DNA of 64,000 nucleotides, taken from NCBI RefSeq assembly GCF_030409845.1, contig NZ_JAUFQQ010000003.1, positions 1,054,001-1,118,000 on the forward strand, given 5' to 3'. Source of the stretch: Flavobacterium branchiarum. GTDB lineage: Bacteria; Bacteroidota; Bacteroidia; Flavobacteriales; Flavobacteriaceae. The notes under the pieces are model-generated. The model saw only the letters and a program-made list of their open reading frames with translations. It ran no database searches and was not told the DNA's origin. Position numbers and translations under genes: made by a program. Positions 17,135-26,668 of this stretch are shown one piece after another (within the stretch, counting starts at the first letter, position 1; each line of letters opens with the position of its first letter).

Positions 17135-18340
17135 CTATTCGTTTTCATCATTTAAGTTCTCATTAAATGCTGATGGCAGTAAGGTGGGAATGAACTTGAT
17201 TAATATAGGTAATAATAAACTTCCACCTGGGAGTAAGAATATTGTTAATGATGGAATCGTTTTACAAATATCTAATAATTGTTTTTTTACTTTCTTTTTC
17301 TCGCTTGCATCCAGATCTCTAAGTGTCGAATTAGCAAGTAGAATCATCAATTCTTTACTTTGGATGATTTCCTTAATGAGTCGGTTTTTATTACGTTTTA
17401 TAAGCGTTATAACTCCCATTGTCATTTGGTCATAAAAATGCTTAACTGGATTAGAGTAATTAAAATACGGTATTTCCTTTTTATGTTCAGTGATAAATTC
17501 GTTTGTACTTTTGATACTTTCTGACACAAAATCATCGGATACCTCTAAAATACCTGATAGGGTATGTAAAAAATAAGCTTCTTCATTTTCTATAACACCA
17601 TCACTCCATAAAGCCATTCCAGCCATATCAATTAAGTAGTATTTCTCTAATTCGTTTGTAAAATGGTGTAATTGTAATGTTTCTAAAGTTTCAACAGTAA
17701 CTTTAGAAAATTTGCTATAGCGAATTGAAGCTTCAAAAAGTTTAATTAATAAATCATCGTACTGTGATTTATTTGTTTTAGTTTTTAAAGCTAAGGCGAC
17801 AATACTCATAACGGTTTCTTCAATCTTCTTGAGGTATTTTTCAGGGATTGCTCCGTGAATTAAATACTGGCGAAAAGCCAAAACATCTATGAATAGTAAT
17901 GCATTTGTAACTAAATGAGAAAAGTTCTTGCTAATAATACTGTCGTTAGTCTGAACACGTTCATTGATAATGTTTTCCAAAGTCAATGAATTACTGCTTT
18001 TTGGGAGTAGTATTTTGAAGGGATTAAAACCTTCAGGATTCATTTGATTATAAAAAGTCAATGCCTCAGTAATAAAACGTTCTGAATTAGTGTCGTTTTT
18101 TGTTAAAGAGTAAATGCCAAATAAAGTATTTAATAAGGCTACTTTTGAAATTTCAGTCTTAAACCAACCTTTTGTTTTAATTGGGACTGGGGTTTCGATT
18201 GCAATTATATGACCGTAAATGAAACCAGTTGATCTAACTTTTTGATAAAATGAGGCATTAGTTTCTGTAACTATATGTTCTGCAAACTTTTGTTTACTAA
18301 AAAATTTATCTATCCAACCTGTTGCTGAAGGGTTAATCAT
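17135..18340 (-). CDS. LETM1-related biofilm-associated protein
   Basis: 401-residue protein resembling the flavobacterial family named LETM1-related biofilm-associated protein. The N-terminal 320 residues are helical and TerB-like in feel (MALWSDGVIENEEAYFLHTL). The C-terminus carries the LETM1-like segment SEKKKVKKQLLDICKTIPS followed by a hydrophobic stretch LLPGGSLLLPILIKFIPTLLPSAF (in two pieces), which may insert in a membrane. The family name comes from biofilm phenotypes reported for relatives; the molecular role is unknown. It is a single gene with the carbonic-anhydrase terminator at its end. Confidence 0.85.
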   Translation of the reverse strand: MINPSATGWIDKFFSKQKFAEHIVTETNASFYQKVRSTGFIYGHIIAIETPVPIKTKGWFKTEISKVALLNTLFGIYSLTKNDTNSERFITEALTFYNQMNPEGFNPFKILLPKSSNSLTLENIINERVQTNDSIISKNFSHLVTNALLFIDVLAFRQYLIHGAIPEKYLKKIEETVMSIVALALKTKTNKSQYDDLLIKLFEASIRYSKFSKVTVETLETLQLHHFTNELEKYYLIDMAGMALWSDGVIENEEAYFLHTLSGILEVSDDFVSESIKSTNEFITEHKKEIPYFNYSNPVKHFYDQMTMGVITLIKRNKNRLIKEIIQSKELMILLANSTLRDLDASEKKKVKKQLLDICKTIPSLTIFLLPGGSLLLPILIKFIPTLLPSAFNENLNDENE

Positions 18341-18401
18341 TGCTTTAATTTGAAGCTACAAAGCTATCTCTTTTTTATGAGTTGCGTATTGATAAAAAAT
18401 A

Positions 18402-18438
18402 AAAAAACCATCTTACTTTGTTAATAAAATGGTTTTTT
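18402..18438 (-). terminator. Terminator of sodC
   Basis: AAAAAACCAT (18402-18411) pairs with ATGGTTTTTT (18429-18438). It lies just after the sodC stop on the minus strand and ends in a T-run. Confidence 0.75.
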
Positions 18439-18447
18439 TAATATGTT

Positions 18448-18975
18448 TTATTTGATGATTGCTGAACAAGCTACTCTTGCTCCTGCATTCCCCGCTGGTT
18501 GCGAAGTAAAATCATCTGGATCTTGGTGTACAATTAATCCTTTTCCTAAGATATCTTTAGCTGGATCACCACAACCAATACACCATTCGTCAGTTTTTAA
18601 TGTAATAGTTCCGTTTCCTTTCTCGTCAGCAGTAAAGTTCCCTATATCCCCTTTATGATGTTCTCCAACACCCCATTTTCCATGTTTTTTAAATGTTGGA
18701 TTCCAGTGTCCTCCAGCAGAACTTCCATCGGCTGCAGTACAATCTGATTTTTCATGAATGTGTATTGCGTGAACTCCAGGCTGTAAACCACTAATTTTTG
18801 CTACAAATGTTACTTCTCCTTTTTTCTCTACAAATGTTGCCGTACCAGATACCGAACTATTACTTTTTGGCTCTAGGGCGATAGTTAATTTTTTAGAATC
18901 ATCTGACTTATTATTGGTTTTACATCCAGCAATAACCGCAGCAATTACTACAAGAGATAGAATTATTTTTTTCAT
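18448..18975 (-). CDS. sodC: Lipoprotein Cu/Zn superoxide dismutase
   Basis: 175-residue periplasmic or outer-membrane-bound Cu/Zn SOD that dismutates superoxide. The lipobox IAGC places the anchor Cys at residue 18. Metal-ligand motifs are present: HAIHIHEKSDC (copper His pair and the disulfide Cys), GGHWNPTFKKHG, HHKGDIGNF (Asp zinc ligand) and LIVHQDPDDF (last copper His). The C-terminal NAGARVACSAI holds the catalytic Arg and the second disulfide Cys. Monocistronic. Confidence 0.94.
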   Translation of the reverse strand: MKKIILSLVVIAAVIAGCKTNNKSDDSKKLTIALEPKSNSSVSGTATFVEKKGEVTFVAKISGLQPGVHAIHIHEKSDCTAADGSSAGGHWNPTFKKHGKWGVGEHHKGDIGNFTADEKGNGTITLKTDEWCIGCGDPAKDILGKGLIVHQDPDDFTSQPAGNAGARVACSAIIK

Positions 18976-19192
18976 AGTGTAAGTGTTTTTTTAATCAAAA
19001 GTAAAGTTAGTTTAAAATTATCAAACCAAAATCAATAGAATGATAAAAAAAACGTAAGTTCTAAAGTTAAAAAATAAGTATAAAATTACAAGTGACGATG
19101 AAATATTGCTTAAATTCGTAAGTGGATTTAATTGTAATAATGCTTAAAAACAGACTTTTAACAGTTATTTATAGAACTTAATACTTTAAATT

Positions 19193-19633
19193 ATGATAAA
19201 AAAAATGGCAATCTTCGCTGTATTAGTAGTGGTTTTATTTTCTTGTGATGCTACAAAAAATAAAACTACAGTTGCTAAAGCAACAACTGAACTCAATGGA
19301 ACTTGGGAGTTAAATTATATAACAGGTCCAAGAATTGCTTTTGAAGGTTTGTATCCTAATAAAAAACCAACGATAACTTTCGATATTAAAGAGAATAGAG
19401 TTTCTGGAAATAATAGTTGTAACTCTTTTACAGGGAAATTAAATGTAGATGGTCATAAGATTAATTTTAGAGACGGATTAGCATCCACTAAAATGATGTG
19501 TATGGATAATCAAGGGGAGCAAGTTTTTATGGATACTATGTTAAAAATAACTTCTTATGATATTACAGATAACGGAAAAACATTGAACTTTATTTCTGGT
19601 GATATAGCCATGATGCGATTTACAAAGAAATAG
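19193..19633 (+). CDS. META domain lipoprotein (HslJ-like)
   Basis: 146-residue lipoprotein. The signal ends LFSC, with the lipid Cys at about residue 19. The rest is one META domain: LNGTWELNYITG, then SGNNSCNSFTGKLNVDG, LASTKMMCMDNQGEQVFM and a C-terminal ISGDIAMMRF. HslJ-type META proteins are linked to heat or antibiotic stress in other bacteria, but the biochemical role is unknown. It begins a run of three small secreted proteins on the same strand (36 and 68 bp gaps). Confidence 0.9.
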   Translation: MIKKMAIFAVLVVVLFSCDATKNKTTVAKATTELNGTWELNYITGPRIAFEGLYPNKKPTITFDIKENRVSGNNSCNSFTGKLNVDGHKINFRDGLASTKMMCMDNQGEQVFMDTMLKITSYDITDNGKTLNFISGDIAMMRFTKK

Positions 19634-19669
19634 CTTTAGTTTAAAATTAATGTAACTAATATTCCTATT

Positions 19670-20191
19670 ATGAAAACTAAATTATCTATTTTATTAGTAC
19701 TGTCATGTCTTTTAAGTTTCTCTGTTTTTGCACAAAAAAAAACGGCTAAGGAGCTTAAGGCCGAAAGGGAATTGCAACAGCAAAAACAAATTGAAGCTCT
19801 AATTGATTCTAGAAATTTTGTATTTGATGCTCAGAAGCTTACTCCACGTGGGGGAAGGATTATCACATTAGATTATAATACTTATTTTTTAAATTTTACT
19901 CCTGAAAAAGTAACTTGTGATTTGCCCTTTTTTGGACGCGGTTACAATGCCGTTTATGGAGGTGAAGGAGGTATGAAATTTGAGGGTGCACCCGAAAATA
20001 TAATAGTCGAAAAAAAGAAAAAGAGTTATAATCTTAGAGCTATTGTTAAAGGGAAAAAGGACGTCTATAATTTGATATTCTCTATTTTTTTTAATGGAAG
20101 TACCACGCTTTCAATAAACAGTAACAATTTATCTGCTATTACTTATTATGGAGAGATAAGTGCTCTGAAAGTAGATGTTGATAAAAAATAA
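19670..20191 (+). CDS. DUF4251-type secreted protein
   Basis: 173-residue exported protein with a signal peptide (to ...FSVFAQ) and a coiled, charged stretch (KKTAKELKAERELQQQKQIE). The globular part matches the DUF4251 pattern I know from Bacteroidetes: NFVFDAQKLTPRGGR, then a central FFGRGYNAVYGGEGGMKFEG and a C-terminal beta-rich region. Function unknown; DUF4251 proteins are periplasmic or lipid-linked. It is likely co-transcribed with the META lipoprotein gene 36 bp upstream. Confidence 0.85.
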   Translation: MKTKLSILLVLSCLLSFSVFAQKKTAKELKAERELQQQKQIEALIDSRNFVFDAQKLTPRGGRIITLDYNTYFLNFTPEKVTCDLPFFGRGYNAVYGGEGGMKFEGAPENIIVEKKKKSYNLRAIVKGKKDVYNLIFSIFFNGSTTLSINSNNLSAITYYGEISALKVDVDKK

Positions 20192-20259
20192 ATGGAGTTG
20201 CCTAGGGCTGAGTTAATACTTATAAAATAAAATTATATAATAAATTAAAAACTAAAATT

Positions 20260-20742
20260 ATGAAAAAGTTCCTTATTGCATTTTTGCTTGTAGTATCTGC
20301 AAATTCTTTTGCTCAATCTTTGGAGAAAGAAGATTTAGATGTTATCCAGAGTATATATGGAAGATCAAAATCTGAATTGGTAAAACAGTATATGAATTTG
20401 TCAGATGAGCAGAGCACAGCTTTTAAGAAAGTATATGATAATTACGAGGCTGAACGTAAAGCATTAGGAATCACAAAATTAAAATTAGTAGATGATTATG
20501 CTGTTAATTATGCTACTCTTACAGATGCTAAAGCAGATGAATTAGCAAAAGGCTTATTGAAAAACAACCTTAGCTATGAAAAATTATATAGTAAAACGTA
20601 TAACAAAGCAAAAAAGGCGATAGGAGCTATTAATGCTGCTAAATTTGTACAGTTAGAGTTTTATTTACAAACGGCAATTAGTAGTGAAATACAGGATTCT
20701 ATTCCTTTTATAGGGGAAATCGAAAGATCTAAAGTGAATTAA
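20260..20742 (+). CDS. Secreted alpha-helical protein
   Basis: 160-residue exported protein (signal peptide to ...ANSFAQ) that is almost entirely helical. The pattern MNLSDEQSTAFKKVYDNYEAERKALG (split: MNLSDEQSTAFKK, VYDNYEAERK) recalls the LTxxQ-like heptads of Spy-type periplasmic proteins. Function unknown. It is the third gene in the META/DUF4251 row and ends at a strong terminator. Confidence 0.82.
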   Translation: MKKFLIAFLLVVSANSFAQSLEKEDLDVIQSIYGRSKSELVKQYMNLSDEQSTAFKKVYDNYEAERKALGITKLKLVDDYAVNYATLTDAKADELAKGLLKNNLSYEKLYSKTYNKAKKAIGAINAAKFVQLEFYLQTAISSEIQDSIPFIGEIERSKVN

Positions 20743-20764
20743 AAAGGGTAATTTTAATTTGAAG

Positions 20765-20805
20765 AAAATGCGTTAACAATTCAAGAAAGTGTTAACGCAT
20801 TTTTA
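20765..20805. terminator. Strong terminator between convergent genes
   Basis: AAAATGCGTTAACA pairs with TGTTAACGCATTTT around an 11-nt loop. It lies between the helical protein gene and the chitinase gene. Confidence 0.88.
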
Positions 20806-20817
20806 TTTAAAGGTATT

Positions 20818-21912
20818 TTATTTTTTTGTTTTTACCTCATATATAGCATCAACCATTCCGCCTTTAGGAGTGTCTAGAGGTAATTCCCAGAACATGATAC
20901 CACCAAGTTTTTTAGAAATTGCATAAGCTGTTTTTTCTTTTATAGATAGAATGTCATCTCCTGTAGCAAACACCTTTTCTTTTTCATTGTACCAATAACT
21001 TGCTTTAGCGGTATTGTCCCAAAAATGTTTCCATCCATTAGCTTCAGTAAAAGCAGTTGCATAATTTTTAAATGGAACACCTTCAATATGTACTCCTGGT
21101 TGATATAAACCATTATTTACGTTAGGAACATCTTTCCAAATACGAGTATAAAATGCTCCTCCAATTACTAATTTACTAGCTGGTATTCCTAATTTTAATA
21201 AATATTCTACTGCTCTATCTGTAGATTGAGCATCTGGTGTTCCGCCATATAAAGGAGCATGATGTCCTGTTACAGTTGAGTATCCATTTACTAAGTCATA
21301 GCTCATTATATTTACACGGTCTATTAGTGGCATTACAATTTTCCATTCGATAGATTCGTCAAGGAATTTTTGAAAACCTCCAGCAGCAAAACTAAGTTCG
21401 TGTTTTTTTCCTAAAGATTTACGTAATGCTATTACAAGTTCAGTAAAGTTTGGTCTATCTGCAGCTTGATATAAATGTCCAGGTAGCCCTTCGATAGCAG
21501 GATACTCCCAATCTAAATCTATACCATCAGTTTTAAAATAATCATTAACTTCTTTTACCGATTTTGCAAAAACATTTCTTCCTTGTGCGGTAGAGAAAAC
21601 ATCAGAGCAAGGTTCGCAACCTCCCCATCCACCTAGCGAAAGCATGATTTTAAGCTTAGGATACGTTTTTTTTAATCCAACTAAGTGTTTGATTGTGATA
21701 GAGTCCTTTGGTGTGTCTACGCTTAATTTGCCATTTTTTAAATGACAGAAGCTAAAGATAATATGAGTAAGTTTACTTATGTCGTACTCGTTAATAAGTT
21801 TGTCATCTCCAGTGTAGTATGCAATGACATCAATTTTTTTTGCTGCTTGTGCAAATGTGTTTGTGGTAAAACAGCATAAGAGGAAAAAAACAATAGGTTT
21901 TAATCTTTTCAT
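20818..21912 (-). CDS. Secreted glycoside hydrolase family 18 (chitinase-like)
   Basis: 364-residue exported GH18 enzyme (signal peptide to ...TNTFAQ). The catalytic motif DGIDLDWEYP spans residues 129-138, with the proton-donor Glu at 136. LMLSLGGWGG-type SxGG (residues 91-97) and the MSYDL motif (strand 6) are also present. It should cleave beta-1,4-GlcNAc chains (chitin or related glycans) outside the cytoplasm. There is no carbohydrate-binding module and no T9SS tail, so it is probably periplasmic. Single gene. Confidence 0.93.
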   Translation of the reverse strand: MKRLKPIVFFLLCCFTTNTFAQAAKKIDVIAYYTGDDKLINEYDISKLTHIIFSFCHLKNGKLSVDTPKDSITIKHLVGLKKTYPKLKIMLSLGGWGGCEPCSDVFSTAQGRNVFAKSVKEVNDYFKTDGIDLDWEYPAIEGLPGHLYQAADRPNFTELVIALRKSLGKKHELSFAAGGFQKFLDESIEWKIVMPLIDRVNIMSYDLVNGYSTVTGHHAPLYGGTPDAQSTDRAVEYLLKLGIPASKLVIGGAFYTRIWKDVPNVNNGLYQPGVHIEGVPFKNYATAFTEANGWKHFWDNTAKASYWYNEKEKVFATGDDILSIKEKTAYAISKKLGGIMFWELPLDTPKGGMVDAIYEVKTKK

Positions 21913-22179
21913 TTTTACAGTTTTTAGTTTTTAATACGTTTTTTTTGAATGTTAAATATAGAATATTTAAAATGAACTTTTTTTCTCAATATCAGTTTTA
22001 AAACATCGATTTTCATTTAGTTGTTTTTTTATTTCGATTGGGCAGACTTTTTGAATCAATTTCTATGTATATGTAATTGTTTTTTAAAAACCTGATAATT
22101 AAGTAGTTATAATTGTTTTTTTGGGTTTTTAATTAAAAGCCTTATCTTGCATTTAACCCTTTTATATATATATCTAATT

Positions 22180-24189
22180 ATGAGTAAATTAACTAGTTCT
22201 AGTATCTTTAAAACAAATTTCACTAAATCTGTTGCATTTCCGAGTTTAACAATAATTATTGCAATTTCGTTATTCTGTGGATTTTTCTCAAGTGATGCTG
22301 AAGTTGCTTTTAATTTTATTAAAGAGATAGTTTTTAAAAATCTAAGTTGGATGTACGTATTAATAGTAACTGTTTTTGTGCTTTTTTTATTCGGGCTAGC
22401 AGTTAGTAAATTAGGAAAAATAAAACTTGGTAATGACGACTCGGTACCTGATTATTCTTTTTTTTCATGGGTAGCCATGCTTTTTGCTGCTGGAATGGGA
22501 ATTGGGTTAATGTATTTTGGAGTAAGTGAAACAATGTCCCATTACGCAACTCCTGCTAATGCTAATTTGGCTGTAGATCTTCGGGCCAAAGAAGCGCAAT
22601 TGTATACTTTCTTTCATTGGGGTTTTCATGCTTGGTCTATATATGGTGTTGTTGGATTGTCTTTGGGCTATTTTGCCTACAGACATAATTTACCACTTGC
22701 AATCAGAAGTGGTTTTTACCCAATGTTAAAGGATAAAATACATGGTAGATTTGGTGATATTATTGATGTTTTTGGTTTGTGTAGTACTTTTTTCGGAATC
22801 ACAACTACTTTAGGATTTGGAGTTGTACAGGTATGTGCAGGATTAGTAAGTCTTAAGATTATTCCTGATTCGGATTTTAAGTATCAAATTGCTATTGTAT
22901 TAATAGTTATGGTAATCGCTGTTCTTTCGGCAATTTCAGGTTTAGGAAAAGGAGTAAAGAAACTAAGTGAATTGAATATTATATTGGCTGTTTTATTAAT
23001 GTTGTTTGTATTAATTTTTGGACCATCAATTTACATTTTAAGCACTTTTACAGAAGGTTTAGGATATTATATTAGTCATTTTATTTCTCTTACTTTTAAT
23101 ACGTATGCTTATGAGAAGGGGAGTCAAGAATGGTTTTCTAAGTGGACGATTTTATATTGGGCTTGGTGGATTTCTTGGGCGCCTTATGTGGGTTTATTTA
23201 TTGCAAAAATTTCAAAAGGAAGAACCATTAGAGAATTTATTTTAGCCGTTTTATTTATTCCTGCTTTTTTCAATTTTTTATGGATGACTGTTTTTGGAAG
23301 TAGTGCTGTTTGGATTGATGAACATGTTGCGAATGGAGCTTTAAGCCAATTAGTAAGTAATCCGGATACTTTATTGTTTAATTTTTTCAATTATTTTCCT
23401 TTAACAACACTTTTAAATATCTTATCATTACTAATTATATGTGTCTTTTTTATTACTTCTGCAGATTCAGGTATTTTTATAATGAATGGAATTGCTTCGA
23501 AAGGAGCGACTAGTTTTCCTAAATGGCAAAGTGTTTTTTGGGGAGTTCTATTATCACTTTTAGCTTTAAGTTTATTAAGAACAGGTGGATTAGCTTCGTT
23601 GCAAACGATGACCCTTATAACTGCTTTGCCCTTTGGACTTATAATGATTTTATTGTGCTACAATTTATGGAAAGCACTTATTGCTGATAATGAATATAGT
23701 GCAAAGAAATATTCGCATGGTAGTTTAAACTGGAACAATAATAACTGGAAAGAGCATCTCGAAAAAATCCTTACGTTTTCTGAAAAGAAAGATGTCCATA
23801 AATTTATTGATACTACTGTAAAAAAAGCATTTAATGAGCTTAAAATTGAATTAGCGAATAATAATGTTGAGGCAAATATTAATCTCTTTACGACTCCTAA
23901 ACATGCCATTGAATTAGAGATTAAACACGATGAATTGAGGAGTTTTAAATATGGTGTAATGGCACAGCCACTCACTATATCTGAGACGTTAATTAATGAA
24001 AAGAATACGGCTGATATTGATTCTGAAATTTCTTTTCACCCTTTTACTTATTTTGGAGATCATAGAATGGGATATGATATTCAATATTTAAGTAAAGATG
24101 GCATTATTTCAGATGTTTTAAGAGAATATGAGCGCTTTTTAAATCTGGGTTCTGACCGTGATAATGATTTAATTATGAAATCAAATTAA
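22180..24189 (+). CDS. BCCT family betaine/carnitine/choline transporter
   Basis: 669-residue Na+- or H+-coupled transporter for quaternary ammonium osmolytes. Twelve membrane helices occupy about residues 15-510. The glycine-rich GMGIGLMYFGVSE and the aromatic box KWTILYWAWWISWAPYVG (about 327-344) are the family's substrate-binding signatures. A cytosolic C-terminal extension of about 150 residues follows and could be an osmosensing or regulatory domain. The start is the ATG at 22180; a TTG 11 codons upstream would add a segment that is not part of the family. Monocistronic. Confidence 0.93.
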   Translation: MSKLTSSSIFKTNFTKSVAFPSLTIIIAISLFCGFFSSDAEVAFNFIKEIVFKNLSWMYVLIVTVFVLFLFGLAVSKLGKIKLGNDDSVPDYSFFSWVAMLFAAGMGIGLMYFGVSETMSHYATPANANLAVDLRAKEAQLYTFFHWGFHAWSIYGVVGLSLGYFAYRHNLPLAIRSGFYPMLKDKIHGRFGDIIDVFGLCSTFFGITTTLGFGVVQVCAGLVSLKIIPDSDFKYQIAIVLIVMVIAVLSAISGLGKGVKKLSELNIILAVLLMLFVLIFGPSIYILSTFTEGLGYYISHFISLTFNTYAYEKGSQEWFSKWTILYWAWWISWAPYVGLFIAKISKGRTIREFILAVLFIPAFFNFLWMTVFGSSAVWIDEHVANGALSQLVSNPDTLLFNFFNYFPLTTLLNILSLLIICVFFITSADSGIFIMNGIASKGATSFPKWQSVFWGVLLSLLALSLLRTGGLASLQTMTLITALPFGLIMILLCYNLWKALIADNEYSAKKYSHGSLNWNNNNWKEHLEKILTFSEKKDVHKFIDTTVKKAFNELKIELANNNVEANINLFTTPKHAIELEIKHDELRSFKYGVMAQPLTISETLINEKNTADIDSEISFHPFTYFGDHRMGYDIQYLSKDGIISDVLREYERFLNLGSDRDNDLIMKSN

Positions 24190-24199
24190 TGAAAAAAAT

Positions 24200-24233
24200 A
24201 AAACCGCAGTGTTTTCGGGACAGCTGCGGTTTT
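24200..24233. terminator. Terminator between BCCT and the fatty-acid operon
   Basis: AAAACCGCAG pairs with CTGCGGTTTT. On the minus strand it is followed by a T-rich run, so it best terminates the acyl-CoA dehydrogenase transcript. Confidence 0.8.
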
Positions 24234-24267
24234 GAACAAATTAAATTGACTAAAAACTATTTTAATA

Positions 24268-26073
24268 TTAGAAGCAGTATTCGTTTTCTGCAACTAATTT
24301 TGAAGTAATTGTTTCTCTTAATGCAACTACATTTGGCATGTTAGTGTATTTTGTAAAACGACGTAATCCCATTAACATCATACGTTGTTCATCACCTTCA
24401 GCAAAAGAAATAATTCCTTCTTTTCCTTTTTGATTTACAATATCTACTGCTTTGTACAAGTATAATTTTGCCATTGCAATTTGCTCTTCTACTTTAGCTT
24501 CACCTTCTTTTTTGGCTAATTTTTCAGTTCTAAGAATAGTACTTTCTGCCATGTAGATTTCGATTAAGATATCAGATGCAGCCATTAACAATTGTTGGTG
24601 AGCATCTAAGTCTGGACCATATTTTTGTACTGCACTTCCAGCAACCATTAAGAAAACTTTTTTCAAGTTAGTAATGATTCCTTTTTCTTCAGCAAATAAC
24701 TCTGAGAAATCTGGAGTATCAAAAGATGGAATACCCATTAACTCTTCCGATACTTTCATAGCTGGACCTAATAAATCAACGTGCCCTTTCATGGCTTTTT
24801 TGATTAACATTCCAACAGAAAGCATTCTGTTAATTTCGTTTGTTCCCTCGTAGATACGAGCAATTCTAGCATCTCTCCAAGCACTTTCCATTGGAGTATC
24901 TTCTGAGAATCCCATTCCTCCAAAAATTTGGATTCCTTCGTCAGCACAATTCTGAACATCTTCAGAAACCGCTACTTTAAGGATAGAGCACTCAATAGCA
25001 AACTCTTCAACACCTTTTAATTCAGCTTCTTGGTGTGTAGCACCTTCAGCCTCACGAGCGATAATTCGATCTTCGATATTTTTTGCTGCACGGTAAGAAG
25101 CACTTTCTCCAGCGTAGCAGTTTGTTGCCATTTCGGCCAATTTAGAACGGATTGCTCCAAATTGAGAAATTGCAGTATTAAATTGAATTCTTTCGTTAGC
25201 GTATTTTACTGCACCAGAAGTAACTCTTCTTTGTGCATCAAGACAAGCAGCAGCTAGTTTAATACGACCAACGTTTAATGCGTTCATTGCAATTTTGAAA
25301 CCATTTCCTCTTTCAGAAAGCATATTTTCAACAGGAACTTTGGTATCATTAAAGAAAACCTGACGTGTAGATGAAGCACGAATTCCTAATTTGTGCTCTT
25401 CTTCATTCATCGAGATTCCATTATCTGCAGTGTTTTCTACGATAAATCCAGTAATGTTCTTATCGTCTCCAATACGAGCAAAAACGATAAATACGCTACA
25501 GAACCCTGCGTTAGAAATCCACATTTTTTGTCCTGTAATTTTGTAATGTGTACCATCTTCAGACAAAACAGCTTTAGTTTTTCCTGAGTTTGCATCAGAA
25601 CCAGCTCCTGGTTCAGTCAAGCAATAAGCTCCAAACCATTCACCTGAAGCTAATTTAGGAACGTATTTTTTCTTTTGTTCTTCGGTACCATACAAAGTGA
25701 TTGGCATAGTTCCAATTCCTGTGTGTGCTCCAAAAGCTGTTGAGAAAGAACCTGTCGCTCCTGATATGTAATCACAAACCAACATAGTTGATACGAATCC
25801 CATTCCTAATCCACCGTATTCTTCTGGAACAGCAACTCCTAAAAGTCCTAGTTCACCAGCTTTACGCATACTTTCTTCAGTAAATGCGTAATCTTTTTTC
25901 TCGAAACGATTTTTATTAGGCCAAATTTCTTTGTCTACAAATTCTTTTACAGAGTCACGCATCATTAATTGCTCTTCCGAAAAATCTTCAGGTGTAAAGA
26001 TATCTTCGCATTTAGTTTCTTTAACAAGGAATTGTCCTCCTCGTGTAACATCTTTTTGGATTGTATCAGCCAT
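24268..26073 (-). CDS. Acyl-CoA dehydrogenase family protein
   Basis: 601-residue FAD enzyme for the first step of fatty-acid beta-oxidation. ACAD motifs are visible: LTEPGAGSDANS (about residue 153), KMWISNAGFCSVF, the C-terminal-domain QIFGGMGFSEDTPME, and RIYEGTNEI, where the Glu is the catalytic base position. About 170 extra C-terminal residues, as in longer VLCAD/FadE-like forms, follow the core. It is the last gene of a marR-fadB-fadA-dehydrogenase transcription unit, as in Bacillus fadNAE. An S23-type pseudogene now lies between it and the thiolase. Confidence 0.94.
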   Translation of the reverse strand: MADTIQKDVTRGGQFLVKETKCEDIFTPEDFSEEQLMMRDSVKEFVDKEIWPNKNRFEKKDYAFTEESMRKAGELGLLGVAVPEEYGGLGMGFVSTMLVCDYISGATGSFSTAFGAHTGIGTMPITLYGTEEQKKKYVPKLASGEWFGAYCLTEPGAGSDANSGKTKAVLSEDGTHYKITGQKMWISNAGFCSVFIVFARIGDDKNITGFIVENTADNGISMNEEEHKLGIRASSTRQVFFNDTKVPVENMLSERGNGFKIAMNALNVGRIKLAAACLDAQRRVTSGAVKYANERIQFNTAISQFGAIRSKLAEMATNCYAGESASYRAAKNIEDRIIAREAEGATHQEAELKGVEEFAIECSILKVAVSEDVQNCADEGIQIFGGMGFSEDTPMESAWRDARIARIYEGTNEINRMLSVGMLIKKAMKGHVDLLGPAMKVSEELMGIPSFDTPDFSELFAEEKGIITNLKKVFLMVAGSAVQKYGPDLDAHQQLLMAASDILIEIYMAESTILRTEKLAKKEGEAKVEEQIAMAKLYLYKAVDIVNQKGKEGIISFAEGDEQRMMLMGLRRFTKYTNMPNVVALRETITSKLVAENEYCF

Positions 26074-26087
26074 TTTATTCTTTTTTT

Positions 26088-26128
26088 GAGAAAAGAAAAT
26101 AGAGAAAAGAAAATAGATTTTTAATTGA
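26088..26128. repeat. Left arm of an inverted low-complexity repeat around the S23 pseudogene
   Basis: Built of GAGAAAAGAAAATAGA words and ending ATAGATTTTTAATTG. Its reverse complement matches the right arm at 26600-26624. Confidence 0.6.
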
Positions 26129-26130
26129 AC

Positions 26131-26481
26131 TTATTTCAGTCCGTTTTGAAAACCCATTGTCATTCTTTGGAACTCTTCTATTTAAATTTCTAATTGGTTA
26201 AATTATTTTTCGTTTATATATTTTCTATGCTTGGCAATTAGTAATTGCGTGATTAGTTCAAATGAAGAACCTAGAGAAATGTCTAAAAAATGCCTGAAAG
26301 ATTTATCGGTTCTTGAAGAACCTTCGGCAATATTACTAGGCATTGAAACAGAACATCTACTTATTTGAGAACTTAAATCATATCTTTCATGTTTCGGAAA
26401 CTCTATTAATAAATCGGAAATTTCATTAGCAATTGAAATACCAAGTTGCCAAATTTTCAAGTTTTTATAATTGTGTCTCAT
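26131..26481 (-). pseudogene. S23/four-helix-bundle protein gene broken by two in-frame TAA codons
   Basis: Member of the 23S rRNA intervening-sequence/four-helix-bundle (S23) family. The first 92 codons are normal (YKNLKIWQLGISIANEI, then SMPSNIAEGSSR, then the LDISLGSSFELITQLLIA helix). A TAA at 26203-26205 stops the frame. Reading on in the same frame gives FNQLEI, a second TAA (26182-26184), and then IEEFQRMTMGFQNGLK to a final TAA at 26131-26133. Counting through both stops gives 116 codons, exactly the length of the intact relative at 62979-63329. So the last helix is present but interrupted. It interrupts the fad operon and is flanked by inverted low-complexity repeats. Confidence 0.8.
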
Positions 26482-26599
26482 TTTTTTGAGTCAAGATAAG
26501 AAAATCATCTCACAAAGTAAGATTATTACTATTTTTTTTAAAAAATAATTGTAAATCTCGTTTCAAGTTAAAATCTAGTATTCTTGTTTCTTTCTTCTC

Positions 26600-26624
26600 A
26601 AAAATCTATTTTCTCTTCTCTATT
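26600..26624. repeat. Right arm of the inverted repeat around the S23 pseudogene
   Basis: AAAAATCTATTTTCTCTTCT and the following CTATT are the near-perfect reverse complement of the left arm at 26088-26128. A TCTATT/TTCTC-rich tract continues to about 26665. Confidence 0.6.
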
Positions 26625-26668
26625 CTCTATTCTCTATTTTCTCTTCTCTATATTCTATATTCTCTCCT

